A stretch of 64,000 bases of DNA from Burkholderia ubonensis (GCF_902833085.1 NZ_CADFEB010000002.1:372001-436000); one strand, 5' to 3'; shown: positions 9,119 through 19,268, counted from the stretch's first letter. Notes: generated from the sequence alone by a model not told the origin. Translations and numbers: made by a program.

Positions 9119-9439
9119 ATTCATTCCTTGGACGGCGAGACACGAGAACGCGCGCAACGGCGCGCGCGGGCGACGCTTCTGCGAGCACGGCCGAAGGCAG
9201 GCCCGAGCGTCTGACGACGAGTTATAGGGGGCCAAATTGGGCGAGTCTTGTCGATTCGGCGCACGAAACGTGCGGATTTCCGCACAGCGTCGGTGCGACA
9301 AGGGAAAGCGGCGATGAGGGAATTCCCGCGCCGGGCGGCGGCGGGGCGGGCGTGGTGGCGGATGCCGCGTCCGCAGCGGCGGGAAGGGGGCGCCGGCCGC
9401 ATCGAACGGCCGGCGCAGGGCTTGGTGTCGGCGCTGGCG
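9119..9439. other. 321-base intergenic region
   Basis: It holds the upstream region of the binding-protein gene and the 3' flank of the phospholipase gene, both on the minus strand. A perfect 10-bp hairpin, GCGCCGGCCG (9390-9399) with CGGCCGGCGC (9407-9416), sits just past the phospholipase stop and may end its transcript. I see no credible gene here. Confidence 0.5.
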
Positions 9440-11596
9440 TTACTCGGCGGCCCCGACCTCGGCCTCGACCGCGTCGTCAGCGGCGGACGCCGATGCCGGC
9501 TCGGTGCGGATCAGCGGATCGCTCGTGCTCGGGCGGCCCGTCTCGACGTGGCCGGCGAAGCGGCGCACGAAGCCGAGCGGCTTGCCGTCGCTGACGGTCA
9601 GGTCGTACCAGCCGTGGCTGCCGCGCAGGTCCCAGTAGTCGTCGACGCGCGCGCCGGGCGCCAGGTCGAACACGCGCGGATGCGCATGGCCGTAGGCGCT
9701 CGTCACCTTGAGGCGCACCGCCCGGTGGCCGCGGTTCATCAGGCGCAGCGTGATGTTGCCGTTCGCGACGTCGTAGCCGTAGATCACTTCCGGATTGACG
9801 CTCGCCGGCCCGACCGCCGGTGCGGCGGGGGTGCGGAAGTGGCAGTAGAAGCCGTTCGGGCCGTACACGTCGAGGTCGTACAGGCCGAGCGACGGCGCGG
9901 GGCTCCACGTGTCGGAGAGGCGCTTGCCGGCTTCCACCGTGTAGGTCCACGGGCCGTCGACGCGATTGCGCGCCTGGACCTGGAACGCCGCGCCCGCGCG
10001 GCCGGTGTTCGCGAAGGTGAGCCGGAACTGGCCGCTCGCGTTGTCGATCCGGCCGTACGCAAACAGCTCGTAGGGCAGCGCGCGCGCCGGCCGCAGGCCG
10101 GCCTCCTGCTTCGGCAGCTTCTGCGCGAGCGGCGGGACCGGGATGTAGTCGGGATGGCGGTTGCGGTCGGGCGGCGCGTAGCCGCTCGTGTCCGGCAGTT
10201 GCGGCCAGCTCGCGTCGGTCGACGCGAAGTCGAACGCGGACGTCAGGTCGCCGCACACCGTGCGCCGCCACGGCGACACGTTGCCGGCCGTCACCGCGTA
10301 CTGCGTGCCGAAGCGCGCCTCGATGAATTGCAGCAGCGACGTGTGATCGAACGTCTGCGAGCAGACCCAGCCGCCTTTCGTCCATGGCGACACGACGAGC
10401 ATCGGCACGCGCGGGCCGAGGCCGTACGGGCCGGCCATGTGCGACGCGTCGCCGGGGAACGCCTCGTTGGTGGTCGCGACCGTCGACAGTCCGTTGTCGC
10501 GTGACTGCGGCGCGAACGGCGGCGGCACGTGGTCGAAGAAGCCGTCGTTCTCGTCGTAGGTGATGAAGAGCGCGGTCTTGCTCCACACGTCCGGGTTCGA
10601 CACGAGCGTCTTCAGCACCTGCTCGATGTACCACGCGCCGTAGTTGGCCGGCCAGTTCGGGTGCTCCGAATACGCTTCCGGCGCGCAGATCCACGACACC
10701 TGCGGCAGCGTCCCGTTCTTCACGTCCTGCTGCAGCACGTCGAACAGCGTGCCGCCCGCGCTGATGTTGGTGCCGGTGCGCGCCTTCTCGTACAGCGGCG
10801 AGCCGGGCTGCGCGGTGCGGTACTGGTTGAAGTAGAGCAGCGCGTTGTCGCCGTAGTTGCCGATGTACGGGTTCTGCGTCCAGCCCCAAGAGCCGTTCGC
10901 GTCGAGGCCCGTGCCGACGTCCTGGTAGATCTTCCACGACACGCCGGCCTGCTCGAGCACTTCCGGATAGGTGGTCCAGCCGTAGCCCTTCTCCTCGTTG
11001 CCGAGCACCGGGCCGCCGCCGACGCCGTCGTTGCCGACGTAGCCCGTCCACATGTAGTAGCGGTTCGGGTCGGTCGAGCTCGGGATCGCGCAGTGGTATG
11101 CGTCGCAGATCGTGAACGCGTCGGCGAGCTGGTAGTGGAACGGGATGTCGTCGCGCTTCAGGTACGCCATCGTCGTCGTGCCCTTGTTCGGCACCCACTG
11201 GTCGTAGCGGCCCTTGTTCCACGCGGCGTGCATGTCCTGCCAGCCGTGCGGCAGGTCCTGCAGGAACTGCATGCCGAGCTTGTCGGCACGCGGATGGAAC
11301 GGCAGCAGCTCCGCGAGGCCGACCGGCTGGTGGAACACCGACTTGCCGTTCGCCAAGCGCAGCGCGCGCGGGTCGCCGAAGCCGCGCACGCCGCGCAGCG
11401 TGCCGAAGTAATGGTCGAACGAGCGGTTCTCCTGCATCAGGATCACGACGTGCTCGATGTCGCGGATCGTGCCGGTGCGGCGGTTCGCGGGAATCGCGAG
11501 CGCGTCGCGGATCACGGGCGGGAAGAGGTTCAGCGCGGTGGCGCCGGCGGTGCCGGCGGCGACGCGCAGGAAGTCACGACGGGTCGATCGGGTCAT
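9440..11596 (-). CDS. Phosphocholine-type phospholipase C (PlcN/PlcH family), Tat-exported
   Basis: This 718-residue enzyme would hydrolyse phospholipid head groups outside the cytoplasm. A twin-arginine signal, STRRDFLRVAAG, opens the protein at the chosen ATG. The catalytic phosphoesterase domain starts at IEHVVILMQENRSFDHYFGT, whose ENRSFDHYFG motif is diagnostic. It continues with WTGYVGNDGVGGGP, ITYDENDGFFDHVPPP and a conserved FDHTSLLQFIE segment. Two C-terminal beta-rich repeats of about 90 residues match the DUF756 modules of the family. Burkholderia carry several paralogues; whether this one is haemolytic cannot be read from sequence. Confidence 0.92.
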   Translation of the reverse strand: MTRSTRRDFLRVAAGTAGATALNLFPPVIRDALAIPANRRTGTIRDIEHVVILMQENRSFDHYFGTLRGVRGFGDPRALRLANGKSVFHQPVGLAELLPFHPRADKLGMQFLQDLPHGWQDMHAAWNKGRYDQWVPNKGTTTMAYLKRDDIPFHYQLADAFTICDAYHCAIPSSTDPNRYYMWTGYVGNDGVGGGPVLGNEEKGYGWTTYPEVLEQAGVSWKIYQDVGTGLDANGSWGWTQNPYIGNYGDNALLYFNQYRTAQPGSPLYEKARTGTNISAGGTLFDVLQQDVKNGTLPQVSWICAPEAYSEHPNWPANYGAWYIEQVLKTLVSNPDVWSKTALFITYDENDGFFDHVPPPFAPQSRDNGLSTVATTNEAFPGDASHMAGPYGLGPRVPMLVVSPWTKGGWVCSQTFDHTSLLQFIEARFGTQYAVTAGNVSPWRRTVCGDLTSAFDFASTDASWPQLPDTSGYAPPDRNRHPDYIPVPPLAQKLPKQEAGLRPARALPYELFAYGRIDNASGQFRLTFANTGRAGAAFQVQARNRVDGPWTYTVEAGKRLSDTWSPAPSLGLYDLDVYGPNGFYCHFRTPAAPAVGPASVNPEVIYGYDVANGNITLRLMNRGHRAVRLKVTSAYGHAHPRVFDLAPGARVDDYWDLRGSHGWYDLTVSDGKPLGFVRRFAGHVETGRPSTSDPLIRTEPASASAADDAVEAEVGAAE

Positions 11597-11893
11597 GGTC
11601 GGTATCGTGCGGAAAAGATGGGCGCCGGATGGCGGGGAGTGAGGCAAGCGTGCTGCCCCGGCGCGCGAATGCGGGCGCGTGCCGGGCCGTGCCGCCGCGA
11701 GCATAGCGGCGAAACGGTGTCATTCATGTGAAGCGGTGGAAACGTTTGCGCGCTCGGGCAGGGCAGCGCGGCGGGATGGCGTGCGCAAGCGTGCGGCGTC
11801 GCGGCCGCTGCATCGGGGCGAACCGCGGGACGAACCGCGGCACGGACCGGCGGCGGGCGATGCGCGTCGGGCGTCGTCACGCGGCGCGCGCCG
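11597..11893. other. 297-base intergenic region
   Basis: It lies between two minus-strand genes and should hold the phospholipase promoter. No good -10/-35 pair, open frame or terminator stands out. Confidence 0.4.
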
Positions 11894-12754
11894 TCAGACG
11901 TCCGTGACCCACGCGCCGAACCACTCGCTCGGGCTCGCGATCTCGTCCTGCGCGGCGATCAGTTCCAGCTCGTAGCGGCGCGCGTCATAGGTCGCCTTGA
12001 CGACCGCGTGCACGGCCGCGAGCGTGTGTTCGAACGCCGCGCGCACCGAATCGCCGCGCAGCCGCCGCGCGACGAAGACCGCGCTCGTCAGGTCGCCGAC
12101 GCCGACCGGATGGCGCGGAAACGCATACAGCGGGCGCTGGCCGATCCAGGCCTCGGTGGCGGTGACGGCCAGCATGTTGAAGCGGTCGGCCGGGCTGTTG
12201 CGGTCGTGCAGGTGCTTGACGAGCACGATCTGCGGGCCGCGGCGGATCAGCGCGCGGCACGCGTCGACGGCTTCGGCGACGGTCTCGATGCGCCGCCCCG
12301 CCAGCTTCTGCAGTTCGGTGTGATTCGGCGCCATGCCGTCCGCGAGCGCGGGCATCTCGTGGACGATGAACTCCTCGACGCCCGGCTCCGGGCGAATGCC
12401 GCCCGTCTGGCCCATCGCCGGATCGCAGAAGTACCATGCGTTCGGATTGGTCGCCTTCACCGCGCGCACGATCTCGACCGTCGCGCGGGCCTGCGCGGGC
12501 GAGCCGAGGAACCCGGAGAGCACCGCGTCGCAGCGCTTGAGCGCACCGATCGCGGCGATGCCGTCGACGAGCTGCTCCATCTTCGCGGCGTCGATCGCGC
12601 TGCCCGCCCAGTGGCCGTACTGCATGTGATTCGACAGCTGGACGGTGTTGAGCGGCCAGACGTTGACGCCGAGGCGCTGCATGGGAAACACGGCCGCGCT
12701 GTTGCCGGCGTGGCCGTAGATCACGTGAGACTGAATGCTGAGGACGTTTTTCAT
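11894..12754 (-). CDS. pdxY: Pyridoxal kinase
   Basis: This 286-residue cytosolic ribokinase-fold enzyme phosphorylates pyridoxal to pyridoxal 5'-phosphate in the vitamin B6 salvage route. It opens with [20 protein letters not shown], the substrate loop typical of PdxY/PdxK. It has [11 protein letters not shown] in the middle and the anion-hole motif [12 protein letters not shown] near residue 220, where the catalytic aspartate lies. The length is standard. It is divergent from the alpha/beta hydrolase gene, with about 175 bases between starts. No other B6 gene is nearby. Confidence 0.93.
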   Translation of the reverse strand: MKNVLSIQSHVIYGHAGNSAAVFPMQRLGVNVWPLNTVQLSNHMQYGHWAGSAIDAAKMEQLVDGIAAIGALKRCDAVLSGFLGSPAQARATVEIVRAVKATNPNAWYFCDPAMGQTGGIRPEPGVEEFIVHEMPALADGMAPNHTELQKLAGRRIETVAEAVDACRALIRRGPQIVLVKHLHDRNSPADRFNMLAVTATEAWIGQRPLYAFPRHPVGVGDLTSAVFVARRLRGDSVRAAFEHTLAAVHAVVKATYDARRYELELIAAQDEIASPSEWFGAWVTDV

Positions 12755-12929
12755 GGGGATTCGCCTGCACGCGGGCCAGGTTCACGTCACACGATACCCG
12801 AGTTCGTCGTGTGCGAGAAAGCCGCCCGGCAACGGAGTGTTGCGCGCCGTCGTCAACGCGACCCGCGTAGAATCGCGGTGCGCGGCGCCGTCCGGTGATT
12901 CGCGTGCGTCTCCACTCATCGTGTTCGCC

Positions 12930-13991
12930 ATGGTTTCGATTTGCAAGATGTTGTCCGCCGCCCGCACCGCCATGCTCGGCGCCGGTCTCGCCGCCGCATG
13001 CGCGGCGTCCGCCGCGGCACCGGCGCCGGCGCCCGCCGGCAACGACGGGCCCGCGTACGGCGCGCGGCTCGAAGGCTTCACGTATCCGGAGCCGGTGCAC
13101 CGCTATTCGTTCGTGTCGCAGCGCGAGACCGTCGAGATGGTGTACATGGACGTGCAGCCCGCGCATCCGAACGGGCGCACCGTCGTGCTGCTGCACGGGA
13201 AGAACTTCTGCGCGGCGACCTGGGAGGAGACGATCGCGGTGCTGAGCCACGCGGGCTATCGCGTGATCGCGCCGGACCAGATCGGCTTCTGCAAGTCGTC
13301 GAAGCCCGAGCGCTACCAGTACAGCTTCCAGCAGCTCGCGCGCAACACGCATGCGCTGCTCGAATCGATCGGCGTGAAGTCGGCGACGCTCGTCGGCCAC
13401 TCGACGGGCGGCATGCTCGCGATGCGCTACGCGCTGATGTATCCGAAGGCGACCGAGCAGCTCGTGCTCGTCAACCCGATCGGGCTGGAAGACTGGAAGG
13501 CGCTCGGCGTGCCGCCGCTGTCGGTCGACTACTGGTACGCACGCGAGCTGAAGACGAGCGCCGACGGCATCCGCCGCTACGAGCAGGCGACGTACTACGC
13601 GGGCAAGTGGTCGCCGTCCTACGAGCGCTGGGTGCAGATGCTCGCGGGGATGTACCGCGGGCCGGGCCGCGACGCGGTCGCATGGAATTCCGCGCTGCTC
13701 TACGACATGATCCTCACGCAGCCGGTGGTCTACGAGCTGGGCGCGATCCGCGTGCCGACCTTGCTGATGATCGGCGACAAGGACACCACCGCGATCGGCA
13801 AGGACGTCGCGCCGCCCGACGTCCACGCGAAGCTCGGGCGCTATCCCGAACTCGCGAAGCGCACGCAGGCGGCGATTCCCGGCGCGCAGCTCGTCGAGTT
13901 CGCGGCGCTCGGCCACGCGCCGCAGATCCAGGATCCGGACGCGTTCCACAAGGCGCTGCTCGACGGGCTCGCGCAGGCGCATCCGCAATAG
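12930..13991 (+). CDS. Exported alpha/beta hydrolase
   Basis: The 353-residue protein begins with an alanine-rich Sec signal sequence of about 30 residues (MLGAGLAAACAASAAA), so it is probably periplasmic. The hydrolase fold shows the oxyanion loop LLHGKNFCAATW, the nucleophile elbow GHSTGGM, an acid in MIGDKDTT and the catalytic histidine in ALGHAPQIQDP. I place the start at the ATG at 12930; another ATG six codons later would also keep the signal. The substrate is unknown; haloalkane dehalogenase-like and esterase-like relatives share this layout. Confidence 0.85.
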   Translation: MVSICKMLSAARTAMLGAGLAAACAASAAAPAPAPAGNDGPAYGARLEGFTYPEPVHRYSFVSQRETVEMVYMDVQPAHPNGRTVVLLHGKNFCAATWEETIAVLSHAGYRVIAPDQIGFCKSSKPERYQYSFQQLARNTHALLESIGVKSATLVGHSTGGMLAMRYALMYPKATEQLVLVNPIGLEDWKALGVPPLSVDYWYARELKTSADGIRRYEQATYYAGKWSPSYERWVQMLAGMYRGPGRDAVAWNSALLYDMILTQPVVYELGAIRVPTLLMIGDKDTTAIGKDVAPPDVHAKLGRYPELAKRTQAAIPGAQLVEFAALGHAPQIQDPDAFHKALLDGLAQAHPQ

Positions 13992-14040
13992 CGGGGCCGC
14001 CCTGCGGCGCGACGGCAGGCGTGCTGCCTGACGTGCTGCG

Positions 14041-15039
14041 CTAGCGCGCCTCGCTCGCAAGCTCGTCGCGAATCTGCGCGGCGAGCTCGAACGAGCGCAG
14101 CCGCGCCGCGTGATCGTGGATCTGCGCGGTGATGATCAGCTCGTCCGCGCCGGTCTGCGCGATCCGCTCGCGCAGCCTGTCGCGCACGGTATCGCGCGAG
14201 CCGACCGCGGCGAACGACAGCGAATGCGCGACGCTCGCCAGCTCCAGCTCGGTTGCCTCGAGCACGTCGACGGGCGGCGGCAGCTTGCCCGGCGTGCCGC
14301 GCCGCAGGTTCAGGAACTGCTGCTGCAGCGACGTGAACAGGCGTCGCGCCTCGGCATCGGTTTGCGCCGCGAACACGTTCACCCCGACCATCGCATACGG
14401 TTTCGGCCACGCGGCCGACGGCCGGTATTGCGCGCGATAGAGCTCGAGCGCGCGCGTCAGGTAGTCCGGCGCGAAGTGCGACGCGAACGCGAACGGCAGG
14501 CCGAGCATCGCGGCGAGCTGCGCGCTGAACAGGCTCGAGCCGAGCAGCCAGACCGGCACGTCGAGCCCCGCGCCGGGCACCGCGCGTACGCGCTGGCCGG
14601 CCGCCGGCTCGGCGAAGTAGCGCAGCAGCTCGGCCACGTCGTCGGGGAACGCATCGGCGCTGCCGAGCAGGTCGCGGCGTAGCGCGCGCGACGTGGTCTG
14701 GTCGGTGCCGGGCGCACGGCCGAGGCCGAGATCGATCCGGCCCGGGTACAGCGACGCGAGCGTGCCGAACTGCTCGGCGATCACGAGCGGCGAATGGTTC
14801 GGCAGCATGATGCCGCCCGAGCCGACGCGGATCGTCCGCGTGCCGCCGGCGACGTGGCCGATCACGACGGCGGTCGCCGCGCTCGCGATGCCCGGCATGT
14901 TGTGGTGCTCGGCGAGCCAGTAGCGGTGGTAGCCCCAGCGCTCGGCATGCTGCGCGAGATCGAGGGTGTTGCGGAACGCCTGCGCGGCGTCGGCGCCGGT
15001 CGGAATGGGGGCGAGATCGAGTACGGAAAACGGAATCAT
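14041..15039 (-). CDS. LLM-class flavin-dependent oxidoreductase (luciferase-like)
   Basis: The 332-residue enzyme of the bacterial luciferase-like monooxygenase family uses reduced flavin. Family marks are the short leader [27 protein letters not shown] near residue 45, [14 protein letters not shown], and [14 protein letters not shown]. It most resembles the YhbW-type group of unknown substrate. The start at 15039 is preferred over an upstream frame because the conserved region begins at once. It is convergent with the hydrolase gene. Confidence 0.88.
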   Translation of the reverse strand: MIPFSVLDLAPIPTGADAAQAFRNTLDLAQHAERWGYHRYWLAEHHNMPGIASAATAVVIGHVAGGTRTIRVGSGGIMLPNHSPLVIAEQFGTLASLYPGRIDLGLGRAPGTDQTTSRALRRDLLGSADAFPDDVAELLRYFAEPAAGQRVRAVPGAGLDVPVWLLGSSLFSAQLAAMLGLPFAFASHFAPDYLTRALELYRAQYRPSAAWPKPYAMVGVNVFAAQTDAEARRLFTSLQQQFLNLRRGTPGKLPPPVDVLEATELELASVAHSLSFAAVGSRDTVRDRLRERIAQTGADELIITAQIHDHAARLRSFELAAQIRDELASEAR

Positions 15040-15664
15040 CGGATGGGCCTTCGAACGTGAGGGCGCGCGGTGATGCGCGGACGCAACAGATGCGGAAGAT
15101 TTTGCCAAAGGGTTCCGGATCGCGCTGGCGACGCGCGGATATCCCTGCGGCCATCAGGGATGCCCGGGCCGTGCGTATCGATTGTTTCCGTAATCAACGT
15201 AATAATCTGAAAATTACGAAATTTTACGGAGATTGGGTGCGAATTTGTGCGTAGACACAAAAAACCACGAAAGGCCAAGATTTGGAGACTGCAATACGCC
15301 TGCAAACCGCTTACGCTAGGGTTAACGAGGCTGCATCGAAAGAATGGCGGCCGTCCGGATTTGACGGTTTTGCATCAGTCCGTTTCATGGCGTGTTCGAG
15401 CGCGGGGTATCGCCGGCTGTTAAAATCCGGCGATTGTCCATCTCGCGCTCACGGTTGCCGTTCGCATTTTCTGCGTTTTGCCCGCGCGTTGCGCAGGAGC
15501 GCCTCTCAAGCGGGGCAGGGCTGCTTTCGAGCATCGCATGCCCCTGATACAGACGCTGCCGGAACAAGGAGTCGGGTCGTGCCCGCGTTCGTCCCAATCG
15601 AATCATCCATCATCGCTTGTCCGTTCGATCACCGCCGCGGCACGGCCGCCGCAGGGCGGTGCGC
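15040..15664. other. 625-base intergenic region, AT-rich in the middle
   Basis: This is the largest simple gap in the window apart from the repeat element. The stretch 15185-15260 is much richer in A and T than its surroundings. It contains repeated GTAAT/ATTAC words and a small palindrome, TTGTG-CGTAGA-CACAA. It must hold promoters for the divergent oxidoreductase and hpnI. A TTGACG (15360) and a TTAAAAT (15420) are present, but no spaced pair is convincing. Open frames here lack a start site and normal codon use. Confidence 0.45.
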
Positions 15665-16840
15665 ATGACGTCGTCAGCCGTATCGCTCATCGAGTGGCTG
15701 CTGGTTGCGTTCACGCTGGCTGCGGCCGGGTATGCGCTCGTCGCGGCGTTCGCGCCGCGTCCGCGCACGCCGCGCACGGCCGCGCGCGACGGTTTCGCGC
15801 CCGTCAGCGTGCTGAAGCCGCTGTGCGGCGCGGAGCCGCACCTGTACGAGAATCTCGCGACGTTCTGCGAGCAGCGCCATCCGCGCTACGAGGTGCTGTT
15901 CGGCGTCGCGTCGGCGTCGGACCCGGCGGTGGCGGTCGTCGAGCGGCTGCGCGCGGACTACCCGGAGTGCGACATCACGCTCGTGATCGACGCGCGCGTG
16001 TACGGCAAGAACCTGAAGGTCAGCAACCTGATCAATCTTGCCGAGCGCGCGAAGTACGGGCGGATCGTGATCGCCGACAGCGACATCGCGGTGAAGCCGG
16101 ATTATCTCGAGCGCGTGACGGCGCCGCTCGCCGATGCGTCGGTCGGCGTCGTCACTTGCCTGTATCATGCGCGCAGTGTCGGCGGGTTCTGGACGCGCAT
16201 CGGCGCGCAGTTCGTCGACGCGTGGTTCGCGCCGTCGGTGCGGATCACGCACCTCGGTCGCTCGAGCCGCTTCGGCTTCGGCGCGACGCTCGCGCTGACG
16301 CGCGACACGCTCGACCGGATCGGCGGCTTCAAGGCGCTGAAGGACGAGCTGGCCGACGATTTCTGGCTCGCCGAGCTGCCGCGCCGCCTCGGGCGGCGCA
16401 CGGTGCTGTCGGAGGTCGAAGTCGCGACCGATGTGATCGAGGCGGCGTTCGGGCCGCTCTGGCACCGCGAAACGCGCTGGCTGCGCACGATCCGGTCGCT
16501 GAATCCGGCCGGTTTCGCGTTCCTGTTCATCACGTTCACCGCGCCGTGGCTCGCGATCGGCGCGGGGCTTGCGCTGCGTCTCGACGGCACGTTCGCCGGC
16601 ACGCTGGCGGGCGCGGCGACGGCGGCAGGCGCGTTCGGCCGGCTCGTGCTGCACGCGCGCGGCGAGGACGGCTGGCGCGCGTTCTGGCGCGATTTGCCGC
16701 TGATCGCGGTGCGCGACACGCTGCTCGCGCTCGAGTGGCTCGTTGCGGCGTTCGGCACGCAGGTCGTGTGGCGCGGCGCCAGGATGACGGTCGTCGGCGG
16801 CGAGCGCGCGACGGCCGTGGAGGGCGGCGACGGCCGCTGA
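15665..16840 (+). CDS. hpnI: Hopanoid glycosyltransferase HpnI
   Basis: The 391-residue GT2 enzyme is known from bacteriohopanetetrol (BHT) glucosamine synthesis, where it adds N-acetylglucosamine to BHT. An N-terminal membrane anchor (about residues 6-28) is followed by PVSVLKPLCGAEPHLYENL. The sugar-nucleotide aspartates are in IADSDIAVKP, ADDFWLAE carries the catalytic acid, and RETRW is the (Q/R)xxRW motif. Further hydrophobic segments lie near residues 285-320. I chose the ATG at 15665 because the anchor starts directly after it. hpnJ, hpnK and hpnL follow, but a strong terminator lies before hpnJ. Confidence 0.9.
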   Translation: MTSSAVSLIEWLLVAFTLAAAGYALVAAFAPRPRTPRTAARDGFAPVSVLKPLCGAEPHLYENLATFCEQRHPRYEVLFGVASASDPAVAVVERLRADYPECDITLVIDARVYGKNLKVSNLINLAERAKYGRIVIADSDIAVKPDYLERVTAPLADASVGVVTCLYHARSVGGFWTRIGAQFVDAWFAPSVRITHLGRSSRFGFGATLALTRDTLDRIGGFKALKDELADDFWLAELPRRLGRRTVLSEVEVATDVIEAAFGPLWHRETRWLRTIRSLNPAGFAFLFITFTAPWLAIGAGLALRLDGTFAGTLAGAATAAGAFGRLVLHARGEDGWRAFWRDLPLIAVRDTLLALEWLVAAFGTQVVWRGARMTVVGGERATAVEGGDGR

Positions 16841-16875
16841 ACGGCACGGCGCAGGCCGACCAACCATGACGAGAG

Positions 16876-16910
16876 GCGGGCGCCCAGGTGGGCAGCCCGC
16901 GGTTTTTTTT
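16876..16910 (+). terminator. Strong rho-independent terminator between hpnI and hpnJ
   Basis: GCGGGC-GCCC-AGGT-GGGC-A-GCCCGC forms a 10-bp stem with a four-base loop, followed by GG and eight T residues (16903-16910). It stands 36 bases after the hpnI stop and 48 before the hpnJ start. Confidence 0.8.
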
Positions 16911-16958
16911 ACTAGATTCTTGAAACGAACTCGAACTATGCAGGCTACCGGAGCATTG

Positions 16959-18380
16959 ATGAAAACCCTGTTCTTGCAGGCCCCTTCGTACGACGGCTTC
17001 GACGGTGGTGCCGGCTCGCGCTACCAGGCGAAGCGTGAAATCCGTTCCTTCTGGTATCCGACGTGGCTCGCGCAGCCGGCCGCGCTCGTGGCGGGCAGCC
17101 GCGTCGTCGATGCGCCGGCCGACGGCCTGTCGGTCGAGGAAACGCTGAAGATCGCGAACGACTACGACCTCGTGATCATCCACACGAGCACGCCGTCGTT
17201 CCCGACCGACGCGATGTTCGCGCAGGACCTCAAGAAGATGAAGCCGTCGATGCTGGTCGGCATGGTGGGCGCGAAGGTGATGGTCGATCCGCACAACTCG
17301 CTCACGGCGAGCGAGGCAATCGACTTCGTGTGCCGCGAGGAATTCGACTACACCTGCAAGGAAATCGCCGAAGGCAAGCCGTTCCCCGAGATCAAGGGCT
17401 TGAGCTGGCGCGCGAAGGACGGCTCGATCGAGCACAACGAAGCGCGTCCGATCCTCGAGAACATGGACGAACTGCCGTTCGTCGCGCCCATCTACAAGCG
17501 CGACCTGAAGATCGACAACTACTTCATCGGCTACCTGAACTACCCGTACGTGTCGATCTACACGGGCCGCGGCTGCAAGTCGCGCTGCACGTTCTGCCTG
17601 TGGCCGCAGACGGTCAGCGGCCATCGCTACCGCACGCGCTCGGTCGAGAACGTGCTCGCGGAAGCGAAGTGGATCCGCGACAACATGCCGGAAGTGAAGG
17701 AACTGATGTTCGACGACGACACCTTCACCGACGATCTGCCGCGCGCCGAAGCGATCGCCATCGGTCTGGGCAAGCTCGGCATGACGTGGTCGTGCAACGC
17801 GAAGGCCAACGTGCCGTACAAGACGCTCAAGGTCATGAAGGAAAACGGCCTGCGCCTGCTGCTGGTCGGCTTCGAATCCGGCGACGACCAGATCCTCGTG
17901 AACATCAAGAAGGGCGTGCGCACCGATTTCGCGCGCCGCTTCAGCGCGGACTGCAAGAAGCTCGGCATCAAGATCCACGGCACCTTCATTCTCGGCCTGC
18001 CGGGCGAGACGCAGGAAACCATCAAGAAGACGATCGAGTACGCGAAGGAAATCAATCCGCACACGATCCAGGTCTCGCTCGCCGCGCCGTATCCGGGCAC
18101 GACGCTCTACAAGCAGGCCGTGGAAAACGGCTGGATGGAAGAGAACAAGACCATCAACCTGGTGAGCAAGGAAGGCGTGCAGCTCGCGGCGATCGGCTAC
18201 GCGCATCTGTCGCGCGACGAGATCTATCACCATCTCGAGCAGTTCTATCGCGAGTTCTACTTCCGTCCGTCGAAGATCTGGGAGATCGTCCGCGAGATGC
18301 TGACGAGCTGGGACATGATGAAGCGCCGTCTGCGCGAGGGCGTCGAATTCTTCCGTTTCCTGCGCGCGCACGAGGCCTGA
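16959..18380 (+). CDS. hpnJ: Hopanoid radical SAM enzyme HpnJ
   Basis: The 473-residue protein has an N-terminal cobalamin-binding-like domain, then a radical SAM domain with the cluster motif CKSRCTFC (CxxxCxxC) at about residue 205. In Burkholderia cenocepacia HpnJ is reported to act in converting the BHT-glucosamine head group to the cyclitol ether. I chose ATG 16959 because GGAG lies five bases upstream and the protein then starts MKTLFLQAPSYDGF, as in the family; ATG 16938 is an alternative. hpnK begins three bases after the stop, so the two are co-transcribed. Confidence 0.93.
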   Translation: MKTLFLQAPSYDGFDGGAGSRYQAKREIRSFWYPTWLAQPAALVAGSRVVDAPADGLSVEETLKIANDYDLVIIHTSTPSFPTDAMFAQDLKKMKPSMLVGMVGAKVMVDPHNSLTASEAIDFVCREEFDYTCKEIAEGKPFPEIKGLSWRAKDGSIEHNEARPILENMDELPFVAPIYKRDLKIDNYFIGYLNYPYVSIYTGRGCKSRCTFCLWPQTVSGHRYRTRSVENVLAEAKWIRDNMPEVKELMFDDDTFTDDLPRAEAIAIGLGKLGMTWSCNAKANVPYKTLKVMKENGLRLLLVGFESGDDQILVNIKKGVRTDFARRFSADCKKLGIKIHGTFILGLPGETQETIKKTIEYAKEINPHTIQVSLAAPYPGTTLYKQAVENGWMEENKTINLVSKEGVQLAAIGYAHLSRDEIYHHLEQFYREFYFRPSKIWEIVREMLTSWDMMKRRLREGVEFFRFLRAHEA

Positions 18381-18383
18381 TTC

Positions 18384-19268
18384 GTGACGACGCAGCGGGC
18401 GGCGCGGGCGCTCATCTTCACCGCGGACGACTTCGGGCTGCATCCGCGCGTCAACGCGGCGGTCGAGCGCGCGCATCGCGACGGCGTGCTGAACGCCGCG
18501 AGCCTGATGGTCGCCGCGCCGGCCGCGGCCGATGCGATCGAACGCGCGCGGCGGCTGCCGTCGCTCGCGGTCGGCCTGCATCTCGTCCTCGCGGACGGCC
18601 CGGCCACGCTGCCCGCCCGTGAGATTCCCGCGCTCGTCGGCCCCGACGGGCGGTTCGGCGACGCGATGGCGAAGGACGGCTGCCGCTTCTTCTTCCTGCC
18701 GCACGTTCGTGCGCAGCTGCGCCGCGAGATCCGCGCGCAGTTCGACGCGTTCGCGGCGAGCGGCCTGCCGCTCGACCACGTGAACGCGCACAAGCATTTC
18801 CATCTGCATCCGACCGTGCTGTCGATGATCGTCGAGATCGGCCGCGACTACGGGCTGCGCGCGGTCCGGCTGCCGTACGAGACGACCGCGCCCGCATGGC
18901 TCAAGCCGTGGATCGGGCTCGTGCGCGCGCGGCTCGACCGCGCGGGGCTTGCACACAACGACTACGTGGTCGGCATCGAGCACACGGGCGGCATGGACGA
19001 GGCGGTGCTGCTCGACGCGCTCGCGAGCCTGCCGACGGGCGTCGGCGAGATCTATTGCCATCCGGCCGAGGCGGGCGACGGCCCGATCACACCGACGATG
19101 GCCGGCTACCGTCCCGTCGACGAGCTGGACGCGCTGCTGTCGCCGCGCGTCGCCGCCGCGCTGAAGGCGGCCGGCGTCGCGACGGGCGGTTTCGCCGACG
19201 TGTTCGGCCAGACCCCGCCGTCGCGCGCGCCGCGCGCGGCGCGCCAACCGGGAGCGCAGCCGTCGTGA
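18384..19268 (+). CDS. hpnK: Hopanoid-associated deacetylase HpnK (YdjC/ChbG family)
   Basis: The 294-residue protein starts at GTG, three bases after hpnJ. The YdjC fold is marked by the metal aspartates in FTADDFGLHPRVN and the histidines in LDHVNAHKHFHLHP at about residue 135. By family knowledge it removes the acetyl group left on the hopanoid sugar by HpnI. The last residues are a low-complexity Arg/Ala/Pro tail. Its stop overlaps the next start by four bases (GTGA), indicating translational coupling. Confidence 0.9.
   Translation: MTTQRAARALIFTADDFGLHPRVNAAVERAHRDGVLNAASLMVAAPAAADAIERARRLPSLAVGLHLVLADGPATLPAREIPALVGPDGRFGDAMAKDGCRFFFLPHVRAQLRREIRAQFDAFAASGLPLDHVNAHKHFHLHPTVLSMIVEIGRDYGLRAVRLPYETTAPAWLKPWIGLVRARLDRAGLAHNDYVVGIEHTGGMDEAVLLDALASLPTGVGEIYCHPAEAGDGPITPTMAGYRPVDELDALLSPRVAAALKAAGVATGGFADVFGQTPPSRAPRAARQPGAQPS

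Noticed and set aside
11597..11893. Small coding frames between phospholipase and pdxY
   Set aside because: They are Arg/Ala-rich, lack initiation signals and overlap promoter DNA; nothing supports a gene.
15282..15668. 128-codon plus-strand frame before hpnI
   Set aside because: It has no ribosome-binding site, atypical codon use and an overlap with the hpnI start; probably non-coding.
16536..19247. A 900-codon minus-strand frame opposite hpnI, hpnJ and hpnK
   Set aside because: It overlaps recognised hopanoid genes on the other strand and has the composition of an antisense shadow.
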